This document shows, piece after piece, positions 7,754 to 16,559 of a stretch of DNA of 34,159 nt (positions are counted from its first letter, which is position 1; each line of letters begins with the position of its first letter). The notes beneath the pieces are model-generated. The model saw only the letters and a list, made by a program, of their open reading frames with translations. It was not told the DNA's origin and ran no database searches. Location of the stretch: NCBI RefSeq assembly GCF_003635165.1, contig NZ_ML058612.1:1-34159 (forward strand), given 5' to 3'. Position numbers and translations under genes: made by a program. The DNA comes from Burkholderia sp. Nafp2/4-1b. Lineage in GTDB: Bacteria; Pseudomonadota; Gammaproteobacteria; Burkholderiales; Burkholderiaceae.

Positions 7754-8770
7754 ATGAAGAAACTCAAGACCACCTCCCTTTCGGCCCTTTCGATCGCGGC
7801 ACTTCTGGCGCTCGCAGCCTGTGGAGGTGGCGGTGACGGCGGCAGCAGCTCCACGGGCTCGACCGGGAGCGGTTCCGGCTCATCCGGCGGCGGATCGACG
7901 CCGGTCGCCGTTACGGGGACACTCGATACGCCGCAGTATGCGCAAGGCAGCGCGCAGCTCGCCGCGTTCAATCTGCTGAACCAATACCGCACGCAATGCG
8001 GCTTCCCGGCTCTCAAGCAGAACACCGTGCTTGATCAAGCCGCACAGAATCACGCGAAGTACATGGGCCTCAACAACGTCATCACCGACACTGAAGTTGC
8101 AGCCAGCCAAGGCTATACAGGGGGAAGCTACCTTGATCGAGCCGTTGCTGTCGGTTTCCCGAGCAACGTACTTGGTATTGGTGTTAGCGGCGCAGGCAAC
8201 GCTGTATTCAGCAGCAATTTCTCCGCTACCTTGGCAGGCCAACAGTTCGTGTATTCACTGCTAGGCGGTGTCTATCACGCTGACGTCGCTGCATTTCCCG
8301 TCAATATTGGTGGTTTCGGTGAATACGAGACCCAAACTACTTCGGGCTCTAACACCTATACGCTGTCGTGGCAGTCAATCAGCATGCTGAACTCGAGCGC
8401 GCAAACTCTCTCGAATGGTCCGAAGACCTTCCCGTGCGATGGAGTTACTGGGGTGCCATACCGCGGACTCAACGAAATCCCAATGCCGCCGAACGTAACG
8501 GCCTCGGGATGGGGCACGCCGCTCGTTGTGATGGGCAACCTGACGGACACCGTGGTGTTGCAGTCCGCATCCGTGACCGGGCCGTCCGGTGTGGTTGCCG
8601 TTCAAGTGCTGAACGCCAGCACCGATCCGAACAAAGAATTGGGAACCTACCAAGCGGTTGCCTATCCGACGTCGCCTTTGTCTCCGAACACGACATACAG
8701 CGTCACGCTTAATGGTACCGTCAATGGCACGGCCTTCTCTCGCAGCTTCAGCTTCACGACCGGCAGCTAA
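7754..8770 (+). CDS. CAP (SCP-like) domain lipoprotein
   Basis: This 338-residue protein has a lipoprotein signal peptide (MKKLKTTSLSALSIAALLAL, then lipobox LAAC with Cys23), a Gly/Ser-rich linker of about 35 residues and a CAP/SCP-like domain (about 65-235). The domain includes LNQYRTQCGFPAL and LDQAAQNHAKYM, the helix carrying the family histidine. A C-terminal beta-sandwich-like segment (about 255-338, ending TAFSRSFSFTTGS) resembles bacterial Ig-like repeats. The start at 7754 is chosen over an upstream in-frame ATG because of the signal peptide and GAGGA upstream. It would be an outer-membrane lipoprotein of unknown activity. Its gene converges on the pilus operon and need not belong to it. 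Confidence 0.9.
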   Translation: MKKLKTTSLSALSIAALLALAACGGGGDGGSSSTGSTGSGSGSSGGGSTPVAVTGTLDTPQYAQGSAQLAAFNLLNQYRTQCGFPALKQNTVLDQAAQNHAKYMGLNNVITDTEVAASQGYTGGSYLDRAVAVGFPSNVLGIGVSGAGNAVFSSNFSATLAGQQFVYSLLGGVYHADVAAFPVNIGGFGEYETQTTSGSNTYTLSWQSISMLNSSAQTLSNGPKTFPCDGVTGVPYRGLNEIPMPPNVTASGWGTPLVVMGNLTDTVVLQSASVTGPSGVVAVQVLNASTDPNKELGTYQAVAYPTSPLSPNTTYSVTLNGTVNGTAFSRSFSFTTGS

Positions 8771-8788
8771 GTACCGACCGGTCCATAC

Positions 8789-8816
8789 AAAAAAGCGCCC
8801 AGCTGGGCGCTTTTTT
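8789..8816. terminator. bidirectional intrinsic terminator
   Basis: A fully symmetrical 28-base element has six A, a stem of GCGCCCAGC pairing with GCTGGGCGC, and six T. It lies between the CAP gene stop at 8770 and the stop of the last pilus-operon gene at 8818, so it can end transcription from both sides. Confidence 0.95.
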
Positions 8817-8817
8817 C

Positions 8818-9417
8818 TTAGTTGCCGGCCTGGTAGCCGTCATACTCCACAATCCAGAGTTGATAGATGGCTCCGTTATCGGTTCTCACGAAGCATGTTG
8901 CGTCGTACTGATTGGTTGACAGGTCGCCGTTAATATACGGAGGCCCGATCGCCAGCCCATCGTCCCCGCCCATCGTCGCGACACCCGTTCCGAAGGTGTA
9001 TGGGTTGAACATACTGTTGGTGAAATGCGCCGTATAGCCCCGCGCTGCGGCGGCTTGATTGCAAATCTGGGCCCAGTTCTTCGTCTGATCCTGGGCGACG
9101 GAGGGCGTACATGTCGGCTGCGTCCAGCTCGATCCGGACCACACCGGGGCCGCAACCGTATCGTATCCACTCGGACAAGTCGGCGCTGAAACGTAGTTGC
9201 ACTGTGGTGCGCTCCATTGCGAACCCTGCCAGACCGAACCTGAAGCCGTAGACCACCCCGGCCCCGTCGAACACTGCGGTTGCGGGATCGGGGCTGAGCG
9301 AATGGGGGTCACGCAGGTCGAGTCCTGATTCCCATAGGAACAGCGTGCCGGCCCGGCGAAAACCAGATTCGCCCACGCCGCCGTCGTGAGCACCAAGGCC
9401 TTACACAATATTCTCAA
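8818..9417 (-). CDS. secreted Cys/Trp-rich pilus-operon protein
   Basis: This 199-residue protein has a signal peptide (MRILCKALVLTTAAWANLVFA). The first half of the mature protein carries repeats in which PQCSTGPGWSTASGSVWQG, APQCNYVSAPTC and VWSGSSWTQPTC alternate Cys and Trp, suggesting a disulphide-stapled beta repeat. The second half begins NWAQICNQAAAARGY and ends with a hydrophobic strand. It is the last gene of the operon, nine bases after pilV. A role as a pilus-tip or adhesin partner of PilV is inferred from position and sequence style. I recognise no named family. Confidence 0.8.
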   Translation of the reverse strand: MRILCKALVLTTAAWANLVFAGPARCSYGNQDSTCVTPIRSAPIPQPQCSTGPGWSTASGSVWQGSQWSAPQCNYVSAPTCPSGYDTVAAPVWSGSSWTQPTCTPSVAQDQTKNWAQICNQAAAARGYTAHFTNSMFNPYTFGTGVATMGGDDGLAIGPPYINGDLSTNQYDATCFVRTDNGAIYQLWIVEYDGYQAGN

Positions 9418-9426
9418 GTTCCACTC

Positions 9427-10644
9427 CTAGTAAGCGCAGTACGTTGTGGCGACAGCGTTGACCCCGATGGGATTACCGCTCCCGTCCGTAATGGCAATCG
9501 TCCAGGGGCCCGCGCCGTTGGCATTGAAGTTCAGGGCGGCCGTCGGATCGATGTAGACCCCCTGAGGGGCGAGCAGGACCTCGGGTGTCCCGCCAGCGTT
9601 ACAACTGGGCGCGGGCACAAACGAGCCGTGGGCGACGACAAATCGCGCGTACTGTTGCCACGACCCGCCAATCGGCAACCATACGCGCGAGCCGCTGATC
9701 GGATCTCGCTGACAAGAAAGGACCATCCCCGAGCCGTCAGCCGCCGAGGCGATCCCCGTTCCGGCACACGGATTACGCGGCCACGCCACATTACCGACGG
9801 TCGCCGTTCCGGTGATGGTCGCGTTGCCGTTGATGGTCGCCGCGCCGGTGTTGATCGGTGCAGGGGCTGTCCCCGCCGCGTTTTGGACATTCAACGTCCC
9901 AGGAGTCCGGATCGCGTTGCTCACCGCCACGTTCGAGGCCGAAAGCGTCGGTGCTGCAATCGTTCCCGTCGCGTCGATGCTGTTGACGTTGTGGAGGCTG
10001 ACACCATTGACGTTCTGATCGCCCGTCCACGTCAGCGAGCCATCGCGCCGGATGTATACCGAAGTGCCATCCGTCGCAGGTCCATTCGTGGCCATCACGA
10101 CGGCAGCCGGTGCCCCGGCCAAGGGATTCGATGCATTCCAGGCGCCATTCAACCCATAGACCGTCGACGAATTCTGTGTCTTCGAAAAACCGAACCCGTT
10201 GCCGGCTGCCTGCGCGACGACACCTGCGCTCGCGACATCGGGCTGCCCATTCTTCGTGACCGGCTTGGACGGGTAAAACAGATAGGAAACCTGACACGAC
10301 GATCCGCCCGTCGAGCAGCCGGCCGGCCCGACGCTCATCTGGATCATGTAAGTGCCGCCCCAGATCGGGCCGGCCGCGTAGTTGACCTTCAGATAGCCGC
10401 CCGACTGCAGTTGCGCCAAAGTCGGTGGCGTGACTGCAGTCGGCCCCGGCGCGACCAGCTGGGCAACGAGTGCACCGTAGTTGTCCGTCACCCAGTTTCC
10501 AAGCGCGGCGTTGATGACCGCCTCATTCTGGCCTTCGGCCGTCAGCATCGCCGTTCGGCGCTTCGCCACGTCATCCTTGATGCCCTGAATGGTCAACAGC
10601 GCCATCGCAACGAGGACAATCGCCATCTCGATGATGCTGAACAT
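9427..10644 (-). CDS. pilV: PilV, minor pilin / tip adhesin of the type IVb pilus
   Basis: This 405-residue protein has an N-terminal pilin helix, FSIIEMAIVLVAMALL, with Glu at the fifth position of the presumed mature protein. A region like the constant part of shufflon-type PilV proteins follows (about 20-200), then a beta-rich C-terminal half with a few Cys. In IncI plasmids PilV is the tip adhesin that chooses recipients. The start at 10644 has AAGGA upstream, and the only in-frame codons before it are three after a stop, so the leader is just Met1. No inverted 19-base shufflon repeats or alternative C-terminal segments are seen, so this is a fixed PilV. It lies nine bases after pilS. Confidence 0.88.
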   Translation of the reverse strand: MFSIIEMAIVLVAMALLTIQGIKDDVAKRRTAMLTAEGQNEAVINAALGNWVTDNYGALVAQLVAPGPTAVTPPTLAQLQSGGYLKVNYAAGPIWGGTYMIQMSVGPAGCSTGGSSCQVSYLFYPSKPVTKNGQPDVASAGVVAQAAGNGFGFSKTQNSSTVYGLNGAWNASNPLAGAPAAVVMATNGPATDGTSVYIRRDGSLTWTGDQNVNGVSLHNVNSIDATGTIAAPTLSASNVAVSNAIRTPGTLNVQNAAGTAPAPINTGAATINGNATITGTATVGNVAWPRNPCAGTGIASAADGSGMVLSCQRDPISGSRVWLPIGGSWQQYARFVVAHGSFVPAPSCNAGGTPEVLLAPQGVYIDPTAALNFNANGAGPWTIAITDGSGNPIGVNAVATTYCAY

Positions 10645-10653
10645 GGCCGGTCC

Positions 10654-11247
10654 TTAATTGTCGTGGGTCGCGTACATCGCGATGCTCGCCGTCGCGCCAG
10701 CGGATGCACATGCCTGTCCCACCGTCGTCCCGTTGAACGTGGTCGATGGGCCGGAGACCGTCGTGTTGTTGATCTTGACCATCGTGTACGCGCCCGCGAC
10801 CGCTCCTGCAGCCAGCGTGCACACGGTCGCCGGCACCGAATACGTCAGCACCATTGCGTCGTTGCCCGACGAGACCGTGCCAGGTGCGGCACTGACCGCC
10901 CCGCCGAAGATGCCGGTCAAGGTCCCCGATGCGAGATTGACCCGCGACCCTGCCGAATCGAAAGCGTGGTTCTGCGCGAGCGTCGTCAGCGACTCGCCCG
11001 AAAAATCGATGTCGCCCGAGGTTGCGTCCTGAATGCCGCTTCGGAACAGCTGAGCCTCGCTCTTGAACTGATGCGCGTGGATACGATCCATCACATAGCC
11101 TCGCCCCTGATAGACGATCAAGGCGAGCAGTGCTGCGCCGGCCATCACGGCAGCGGCTTCGATCATCGATAGCTCGCCCTTCTCCTTGCGGCGGCGGACG
11201 ATTCGGGAATAGGGATTCGTTCGTTTAATCGGCTTGTTGTTGTTCAT
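10654..11247 (-). CDS. pilS: PilS, type IVb major prepilin
   Basis: This 197-residue prepilin has a basic leader (about 24 residues) ending RRRKEKG, then E-LSMIEAAAVMAGAALLALIVYQ, the hydrophobic N-terminal helix of type IVb pilins such as PilS and BfpA. The globular part has two Cys near the C-terminus, as expected for the D-region disulphide. The frame is open further upstream, but ATG 11247 is chosen because GAGGA lies five bases before it and the leader is then of type IVb length. One oddity is an extra Glu between the usual Gly-1 and the Leu that would be residue 1. No prepilin peptidase gene (pilU) is present, so a host or distant enzyme is needed. Confidence 0.9.
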   Translation of the reverse strand: MNNNKPIKRTNPYSRIVRRRKEKGELSMIEAAAVMAGAALLALIVYQGRGYVMDRIHAHQFKSEAQLFRSGIQDATSGDIDFSGESLTTLAQNHAFDSAGSRVNLASGTLTGIFGGAVSAAPGTVSSGNDAMVLTYSVPATVCTLAAGAVAGAYTMVKINNTTVSGPSTTFNGTTVGQACASAGATASIAMYATHDN

Positions 11248-11255
11248 GATCTTCC

Positions 11256-12389
11256 TCAGAAAGATTTCGCAGCAGTTGATGGAGCACTGTCGAAGCTCAC
11301 CGCGCCGGTCGCGACATACGAACCGAGGCCGAGGGTGAGAAACGCGAGCGCGGCAAAGCCCAACAGCACGTAGTGGGTGATCTTCGCGTTGCGGCGCACG
11401 GTCTCGACCACCCGGTTGAGCGAGTTCTGGCCGAGATCCTTGATCGATTCGACGAACTGATCGCGCCCAGCCGCGTCGGTCATGATGTCGACCGTCGCTT
11501 CCGAGAAGATCCCGGTGTCCAGAGCGCGCATGGGCTGATCGGGATTCGCGGTGAGCCGCGCGCTCATGCGGCGCAGATGCCACCGCAGCCATGGGTCAGC
11601 CGACTTCGTCAGTCGGTCCAGCGCGGCGCGTAGCGTGAGGTTCGAATCGAATAGGCCAGCCAACGAGACGATCAGCAGCGCCGCGCGCAAATCACGCCGG
11701 TTGCGCCACATCAGGGGCATCGCATCGACCCGGTTGCGGACATGACCGACCCAACGCTTGAGCGTGTGGAAATAGGCGACCACCAGCCCGACCACGACGG
11801 CGCCCGTGAGCCACCAGTACTGCGCGCAGAACGTGTCAATCGCATAGATGATCTGGCCCGCGTCAGACCATTGTTCCAGCGGCTTCACGTCGCGCGCCTC
11901 CGGCAGAATTTCGGAGCCGAACAACACGCAGAACGCGTACAGATAAACAAGCAGAAAGCCGGGATACGCCATCTGCAACGACGTGGTGGCCGCCAGCACG
12001 CCTTTCGCGTGCGCCGCCATCTCGGCGAGTTCGAGTCCGCGTACCGCCGCGTCGTCGCGCGGGGATTGGCCGGCCAGGTCCAGCAATACATATTCGTCGT
12101 TCGGGATAAACGACTTGATCGCCGTCGCGAAATCGTCGCCGGCCCGCATGCGCTGCGAGATCTTCTGGAACACCGGCCACACCCAGTTCTTTCGTGCCCG
12201 GTGGCGCTGTTCGAGCGTCGTCAGGCGCTCCAGCAGCGTCTCGCTGTTGCGCAGCCCTTTCTTCGCAATGTCCAGCCGCGTTTCCCGATAGAACATCTCG
12301 CGCATCTTCTTGAAACGCCAGGTCGCGAGCTTCATCCGTTCACTGGCGGGCAATGCCATGAACATCGAATAAGTGATCGACTTGATCAT
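11256..12389 (-). CDS. pilR: PilR, inner-membrane platform protein
   Basis: This 377-residue member of the GspF/PilC/TadC superfamily (T2SSF domain) anchors the assembly ATPase. Three hydrophobic segments are clear: FLLVYLYAFCVLFGSEI, WWLTGAVVVGLVVAYF and YVLLGFAALAFLTLGLGSYV. A cytoplasmic four-helix domain lies between the second and third, and another precedes the first. The open frame runs upstream inside pilQ, but the true start is ATG 12389, which overlaps the pilQ stop as ATGA and begins MIKSITYSMFMALPASERMK, typical of PilR. It is directly followed by pilS. Confidence 0.93.
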   Translation of the reverse strand: MIKSITYSMFMALPASERMKLATWRFKKMREMFYRETRLDIAKKGLRNSETLLERLTTLEQRHRARKNWVWPVFQKISQRMRAGDDFATAIKSFIPNDEYVLLDLAGQSPRDDAAVRGLELAEMAAHAKGVLAATTSLQMAYPGFLLVYLYAFCVLFGSEILPEARDVKPLEQWSDAGQIIYAIDTFCAQYWWLTGAVVVGLVVAYFHTLKRWVGHVRNRVDAMPLMWRNRRDLRAALLIVSLAGLFDSNLTLRAALDRLTKSADPWLRWHLRRMSARLTANPDQPMRALDTGIFSEATVDIMTDAAGRDQFVESIKDLGQNSLNRVVETVRRNAKITHYVLLGFAALAFLTLGLGSYVATGAVSFDSAPSTAAKSF

Positions 12390-14656
12390 GACGGCAGCAC
12401 CCCGCCTTGATCCGCGAACACGCGGTATGTGTCGAACGCGCACATCGATTCGTCGATGAAGCGCGGATCGATGAGGCCGCACGCAGCCTTGTACAGCGCG
12501 TGCTCGTAGACCGTCTTGCCGGTCATGTCCGCGTCGCCGAACTCGGTCTTCCGGCTGGTGCGGAACACGCGCTCCGCCCCACGCCAGTCCCGCTCGACCA
12601 CGCGATCGAGGAACTCGGGCGTCGGCTGATACAACTCCATCGCGAGCGTCTGCCCCTTGATCCCGGCCGCCACCTTGCCCGCCCGCGTGAACAACCCCGG
12701 CCGGCGGCAATGCTGGCACCCCTCTTCGTCGCGGCAGGCCATGTTTGATGTGTCGAGCCCGAACTTCGTCTCGAGCGTCGCGAGTTGACGCGGCGACAGG
12801 ACGTCGCGTGCCGGTCGCTTGCAGTGCGGACACAACTTCGGAATCAGCTTCTGATTGCCGACGGCATTGAGAAACTTCCCGGACGCAACCTCATCCATCG
12901 GCAGGTTCAGGCGCCCGCCCACCAAGCGCATGACCGCCCCGATGATGTTGTCCCCGTGCAGCGTCGCGCGCACCGGATGGCCCGTCAGCGCGAGCTCGGC
13001 GACGAGGCCGGCGAGCACGGCGTCGCGCACCTCGCCGATCGTCAGATCGTCGGGATCCATGCGCATCAGCGTGCGAATCACTTCCACAATCTTGCGGTTC
13101 GCGTCTGCATCCGTCTCGCCCGGACGCCGCTGGAGCGAGATATCGGACAACCACGGCGCCGGCACTTCGGACGGCTCGTTGACGGCGAACTGCTTTTTGA
13201 GATCTCGATTGGGCAACAGATACGACAGCGCGCGCAGCAGCGTCGTCTTGCCGGAACCAGTTTCCCCGGTCAGGAACGTCGCTCCACCGCTGACCTTGCC
13301 GAGCATCTCGATGATCGCCAGCTGACTGACCTCCAGTCCCATATCCTCCGGGAGCAGGACCTTGTAGTTCTTGAAATTGCCGTCGAGCAGGCGCAGCGCG
13401 ACATCGAACCCGCCGACGAGCGGCGCGCTCTGCCAGCGGATATTCATGATGTCCATGTGCGCGACGAGCGGAATCGTCGCGGACTGCGGCGCGCTCGGCT
13501 GGAACGTCTCCCCCGAGTTGGTATTGCGCTGGACCAGGTCCTGATATGCGGCGGACAGTGCCCGGCGCACCAGTGCCTTCGGCATCTTGCGGTACGAGTA
13601 CAGATCGCCGTCAACGCGCAGGCGCAGCTCCACATCGTCGGCGTAGTCCCGGTACTCCCAGTGAACGTCACTCGCCCCATAGGCGTGCGCAGCCTCCAGC
13701 ACGTCGCGGAATGTGCCGATCGCGCGGGACGATTCGGGAACCACGTTGGCCGCGCGCTGTTTCTCCTTGTCGTAGAGCGCGGTGATGACGTCCTCGTCCG
13801 CCACCATTTCTTCGTGAACGGCGATATCCGCGCGCGCGAGGTCCTTCAGATACGTCGCGTACAGTTGGCCCTCATGGAAGCGCTGCGTCGTCACGACAAT
13901 CGAGATCCCCGCCTGCAGTTCGACGGCAATGAACTCGCGGCGCGCCGCATCGGTGATGCGGAGCGCGGCGTTCGGATCGCGCTGGCAGAGAATCCGCTTG
14001 AACGTGATCGCCTCGGCGGAAACCAACCGCGGCAGGCCACTCGCAAGCGCCATCGTGGGGGAGTCGACCAGATCGACGCCGATGCGACGAATCGTCGGCG
14101 GCTCGTCGGCGGCGGACGTTTGGCGCCGCGTCTCCCCTTCATCCGTGCGAACAGCAGCGTAGGGCGAAGCCTCGGGTACAGGGTCGGTCGCGTCCACCCG
14201 ATCGGCTTCGCGCGGGGCCGCTGTCGTCTCGACGGCTGCTGGTTGCGAAGCTGGTTGCGAATCCGGTGGATTGACTTGGATCGACGAGGTGCCTTCAACT
14301 GAATCGGCGCCATCGATACGCGGGGCGACATCCGCCCGCCCGTCATCACGGATCGGGGCGTCGTCCACGGCAGTGACGTCCTCGATTTCCGCCTGCGCCA
14401 TCCTCAGACGCATGCCCATCGTCATCGGCTGACCTTCAGCTGCCTGACGGGGATTGACTGGCTTGCTGGTCGACTTGAACCGGGGTTCCCGCGTTTCGAA
14501 CGAACGCGGCGGTTCATCGGCATCCATGGGAATCTTGCCCACGATGGGCATCGCGGCCGCCGAGTTGTCCACGAAGCTAGGCTTCAACGCCTTGAGCCGA
14601 CCGAACAGGCCACGCTTGGCCGGTTCCGGCGAATCGAGATCCGCGAACATGCTCAT
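12386..14656 (-). CDS. pilQ: PilQ, pilus assembly ATPase
   Basis: This 756-residue GspE/PilB-type secretion ATPase powers pilus extension at the inner membrane. Walker A GETGSGKT lies at 464-471, an Asp-box/Walker B-like TIGEVRDA follows at about 545, and a tetra-cysteine zinc site (CPHC, then about 30 residues later C and CQHC) starts near residue 609, as in GspE. The N-terminal 200 residues are low-complexity and much longer than in IncI PilQ, which is about 500 residues. The start at 14656 has GGGG six bases upstream and forms an ATGA overlap with the end of pilP. Its stop overlaps the pilR start in the same way. Confidence 0.96.
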   Translation of the reverse strand: MSMFADLDSPEPAKRGLFGRLKALKPSFVDNSAAAMPIVGKIPMDADEPPRSFETREPRFKSTSKPVNPRQAAEGQPMTMGMRLRMAQAEIEDVTAVDDAPIRDDGRADVAPRIDGADSVEGTSSIQVNPPDSQPASQPAAVETTAAPREADRVDATDPVPEASPYAAVRTDEGETRRQTSAADEPPTIRRIGVDLVDSPTMALASGLPRLVSAEAITFKRILCQRDPNAALRITDAARREFIAVELQAGISIVVTTQRFHEGQLYATYLKDLARADIAVHEEMVADEDVITALYDKEKQRAANVVPESSRAIGTFRDVLEAAHAYGASDVHWEYRDYADDVELRLRVDGDLYSYRKMPKALVRRALSAAYQDLVQRNTNSGETFQPSAPQSATIPLVAHMDIMNIRWQSAPLVGGFDVALRLLDGNFKNYKVLLPEDMGLEVSQLAIIEMLGKVSGGATFLTGETGSGKTTLLRALSYLLPNRDLKKQFAVNEPSEVPAPWLSDISLQRRPGETDADANRKIVEVIRTLMRMDPDDLTIGEVRDAVLAGLVAELALTGHPVRATLHGDNIIGAVMRLVGGRLNLPMDEVASGKFLNAVGNQKLIPKLCPHCKRPARDVLSPRQLATLETKFGLDTSNMACRDEEGCQHCRRPGLFTRAGKVAAGIKGQTLAMELYQPTPEFLDRVVERDWRGAERVFRTSRKTEFGDADMTGKTVYEHALYKAACGLIDPRFIDESMCAFDTYRVFADQGGVLPS

Positions 14657-15237
14657 TGTGCACCCCCAATCGGCGTGCCGGGAATCGGGCCGCCAGAAGG
14701 CAAAGGCGAAGCCAGATCGATCAACGACCGGACCGAGTTCGTCGACGCGGACGTTACCGGGACGGCGGCACGGATCGGCTCTTTCCAGGTGCGCTTGCCT
14801 TCGGCGACCGTGACGGCGTAGCCGTCAACAGCTTTCACGTTCCAGCCGTTGAGCAGCGTCGCGCCGACGCGCGCGGGGTAGATCGCATCCTGAAAGAGAT
14901 ACAACACGTAGGAGCCCGATTCGTCGCGCGATGCACCGAGAAACGAGACCGGTTCGGCTCGCGCATGCGTCGGGGCGGCCGATTTCGCTGCAGGCTTCGC
15001 AGGTCCTGACGCAACAGCGCCGCTCGCCACGATGCCGGGCTGCGGCGCTGTCATCCCGACGACGTTCGGCGACAGCGTCGAGGAGCCAGGTGTCCCACCC
15101 GACAACTGGCGCACGATACTGGCCCGCGCGACTTGATCGATGTCGTCGATCGACAGTCGAGGCGTCGCCGGTTCCGCAAAAGCGGTCAGGGCCAGTCCGG
15201 CGCCCGCCGCGACGAATGCGTGCTTAATCAAGAACAA
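14653..15237 (-). CDS. pilP: PilP, type IVb pilus biogenesis protein
   Basis: This 194-residue periplasmic protein has a signal-like N-terminus (FLIKHAFVAAGAGLALTAFA), a low-complexity Pro/Ala middle and a conserved C-terminal domain (SYVLYLFQDAIYPARVGATLLNGWNVKAVDGYAVTV) typical of IncI-type PilP. PilP links PilN/PilO components in the periplasm. I place the start at TTG 15237 because AAGGGG lies five bases upstream and the signal peptide begins there. The open frame goes on to 15312 inside pilO. With the TTG start it overlaps the end of pilO by 14 bases, and its stop overlaps the pilQ start. Confidence 0.85.
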   Translation of the reverse strand: MFLIKHAFVAAGAGLALTAFAEPATPRLSIDDIDQVARASIVRQLSGGTPGSSTLSPNVVGMTAPQPGIVASGAVASGPAKPAAKSAAPTHARAEPVSFLGASRDESGSYVLYLFQDAIYPARVGATLLNGWNVKAVDGYAVTVAEGKRTWKEPIRAAVPVTSASTNSVRSLIDLASPLPSGGPIPGTPIGGAQ

Positions 15238-16555
15238 AATATTTCCCCTTCGCGGTGAAATGGACGCCAAAAGGCGCATCGCCCGTGTCGCTGTTCGTCG
15301 TTGCCCCGACACCCTGGTTGAGGCGCAGTTCGACCTTGAGTGATTCGAGCGTCATGTTGGGCGGCAGCTTCGCGAGCAACGACGCCTGCCATCGGAAGCC
15401 CTCGATCGTCCAGTCACCCTGCTTGATGATCCAGGCGATGTGGCCGCCCTCTTCCCCCGCTACGGGAGCCGGGATAAGTGGGCGCGTTTCTCCCAGCGTG
15501 ACGGTGTAGCCGTAGGCGTGGATTTCGAACGGCTGGGATGACATGCGCTGCGGTGGCGTTTGCACCGCCTCGATGAATGTCTGTTCAGACGGCCATTGGG
15601 ACGATTCCTTCGCCGACAGCACGTCCACCTTCGGAACCGCGGGCCCGCGTGCGTTTGACGTGAGTCCGTCGCGGGAGAATGTCACCGGTCGCATTGCCGC
15701 GGTCGCCGCGCTTTCAAAATCGGCAAAGGTGCCGCCCTGCCGCCGGAACGTCATCGTGCAATAGCCAGAGGTCGGGCAGTTCGCTTCCTTGAAGACCCAG
15801 CCCTTACGCACCGATTCGTTGCTGCCGACTGCCGTAAGCAGGGCCGGCCCCAGTGCGGACGCACGCGGCAGCGAGCGGGAGAACGTGCTGCGCACGGCGG
15901 CCGCGTAGCGCTCCGCATACGTCGGAACGCGCGGCGGCGGTGGTGGCGGCGACAGCGCGTCCATCACCTTCGCGCCACCTACGATGGTCGCGCCCGTGAT
16001 GAACAGCAGCGGAATCGCGGCCGGGATGGAGACCGGTACTTTCGTGACGCGGCCGGCCTTGCGGTTCCCGAGTAGTTCGCTCGCCTGAAACGGCTCATCG
16101 ATGTCGCCGATCCGGTCTCCGGCGCCGAGGGTGTTGAGCACCAGGTTGCCTTTGAGACATTCCTGCTCGATCTCGAGACGTCGCGCCTGCGCGGTTTCCG
16201 GGGACAACACCTCATCGCTGCGCACCGCGCCCCGCACCACGAACACGGCGTGCACGCGCAAGCCATCCTGCAGCAGCACCAATGCCGCGGCCCGGTTCTT
16301 GATTCGGTCATGCAGTGCGACGCGTGCCGCGCCCGAATACAGTCGCGCGCCCTTGACGTCGGCCGATTCGGGCATCGCGAAGCCGCCGATCAGTTCATCG
16401 CCGACCTTGTACTCGACGAAATGCGTCGCGCCGAATGCGTCTGCGTAGCGGCGGCGCTCGGCCCGACCGCCTTTGACCGGATAGGCCCGCCAGTCGAGGC
16501 CGAAGACGAGCCGCGCGCGCTTGTCGGTCGGTAGGGGTTCCGTGATGTGCATCAT
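15224..16555 (-). CDS. pilO: PilO, type IVb pilus assembly protein
   Basis: This 443-residue inner-membrane protein of the PilO family of IncI/SPI-7-like thin pili has a cytoplasmic actin-like N-terminal part (LVFGLDWRAYPVKGG to about 170). One membrane segment, IPLLFITGATIVGG, precedes a Pro-rich hinge (SPPPPPPRVP), and a periplasmic domain follows with two Cys (NCPTSGYC). Two Met codons stand at the start, and 16555 is chosen. It lies five bases after the pilN stop and overlaps pilP. Confidence 0.93.
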   Translation of the reverse strand: MMHITEPLPTDKRARLVFGLDWRAYPVKGGRAERRRYADAFGATHFVEYKVGDELIGGFAMPESADVKGARLYSGAARVALHDRIKNRAAALVLLQDGLRVHAVFVVRGAVRSDEVLSPETAQARRLEIEQECLKGNLVLNTLGAGDRIGDIDEPFQASELLGNRKAGRVTKVPVSIPAAIPLLFITGATIVGGAKVMDALSPPPPPPRVPTYAERYAAAVRSTFSRSLPRASALGPALLTAVGSNESVRKGWVFKEANCPTSGYCTMTFRRQGGTFADFESAATAAMRPVTFSRDGLTSNARGPAVPKVDVLSAKESSQWPSEQTFIEAVQTPPQRMSSQPFEIHAYGYTVTLGETRPLIPAPVAGEEGGHIAWIIKQGDWTIEGFRWQASLLAKLPPNMTLESLKVELRLNQGVGATTNSDTGDAPFGVHFTAKGKYFVLD

Positions 16556-16559
16556 CGCG

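Noticed and set aside
9427..10644. Shufflon at the 3' end of pilV
   Set aside because: No set of inverted repeats, no alternative C-terminal segments and no adjacent rci recombinase were found; the integrase at 30418 is far away and of another type.
9628..11172. Long plus-strand open frame of 514 residues
   Set aside because: It is Arg/His-rich, lies wholly opposite pilV and pilS, has no ribosome binding site and no family signal; it is a GC-rich shadow.
12785..14302. Plus-strand open frame of 505 residues
   Set aside because: It is antisense to pilQ and has a composition typical of a reverse-frame shadow.
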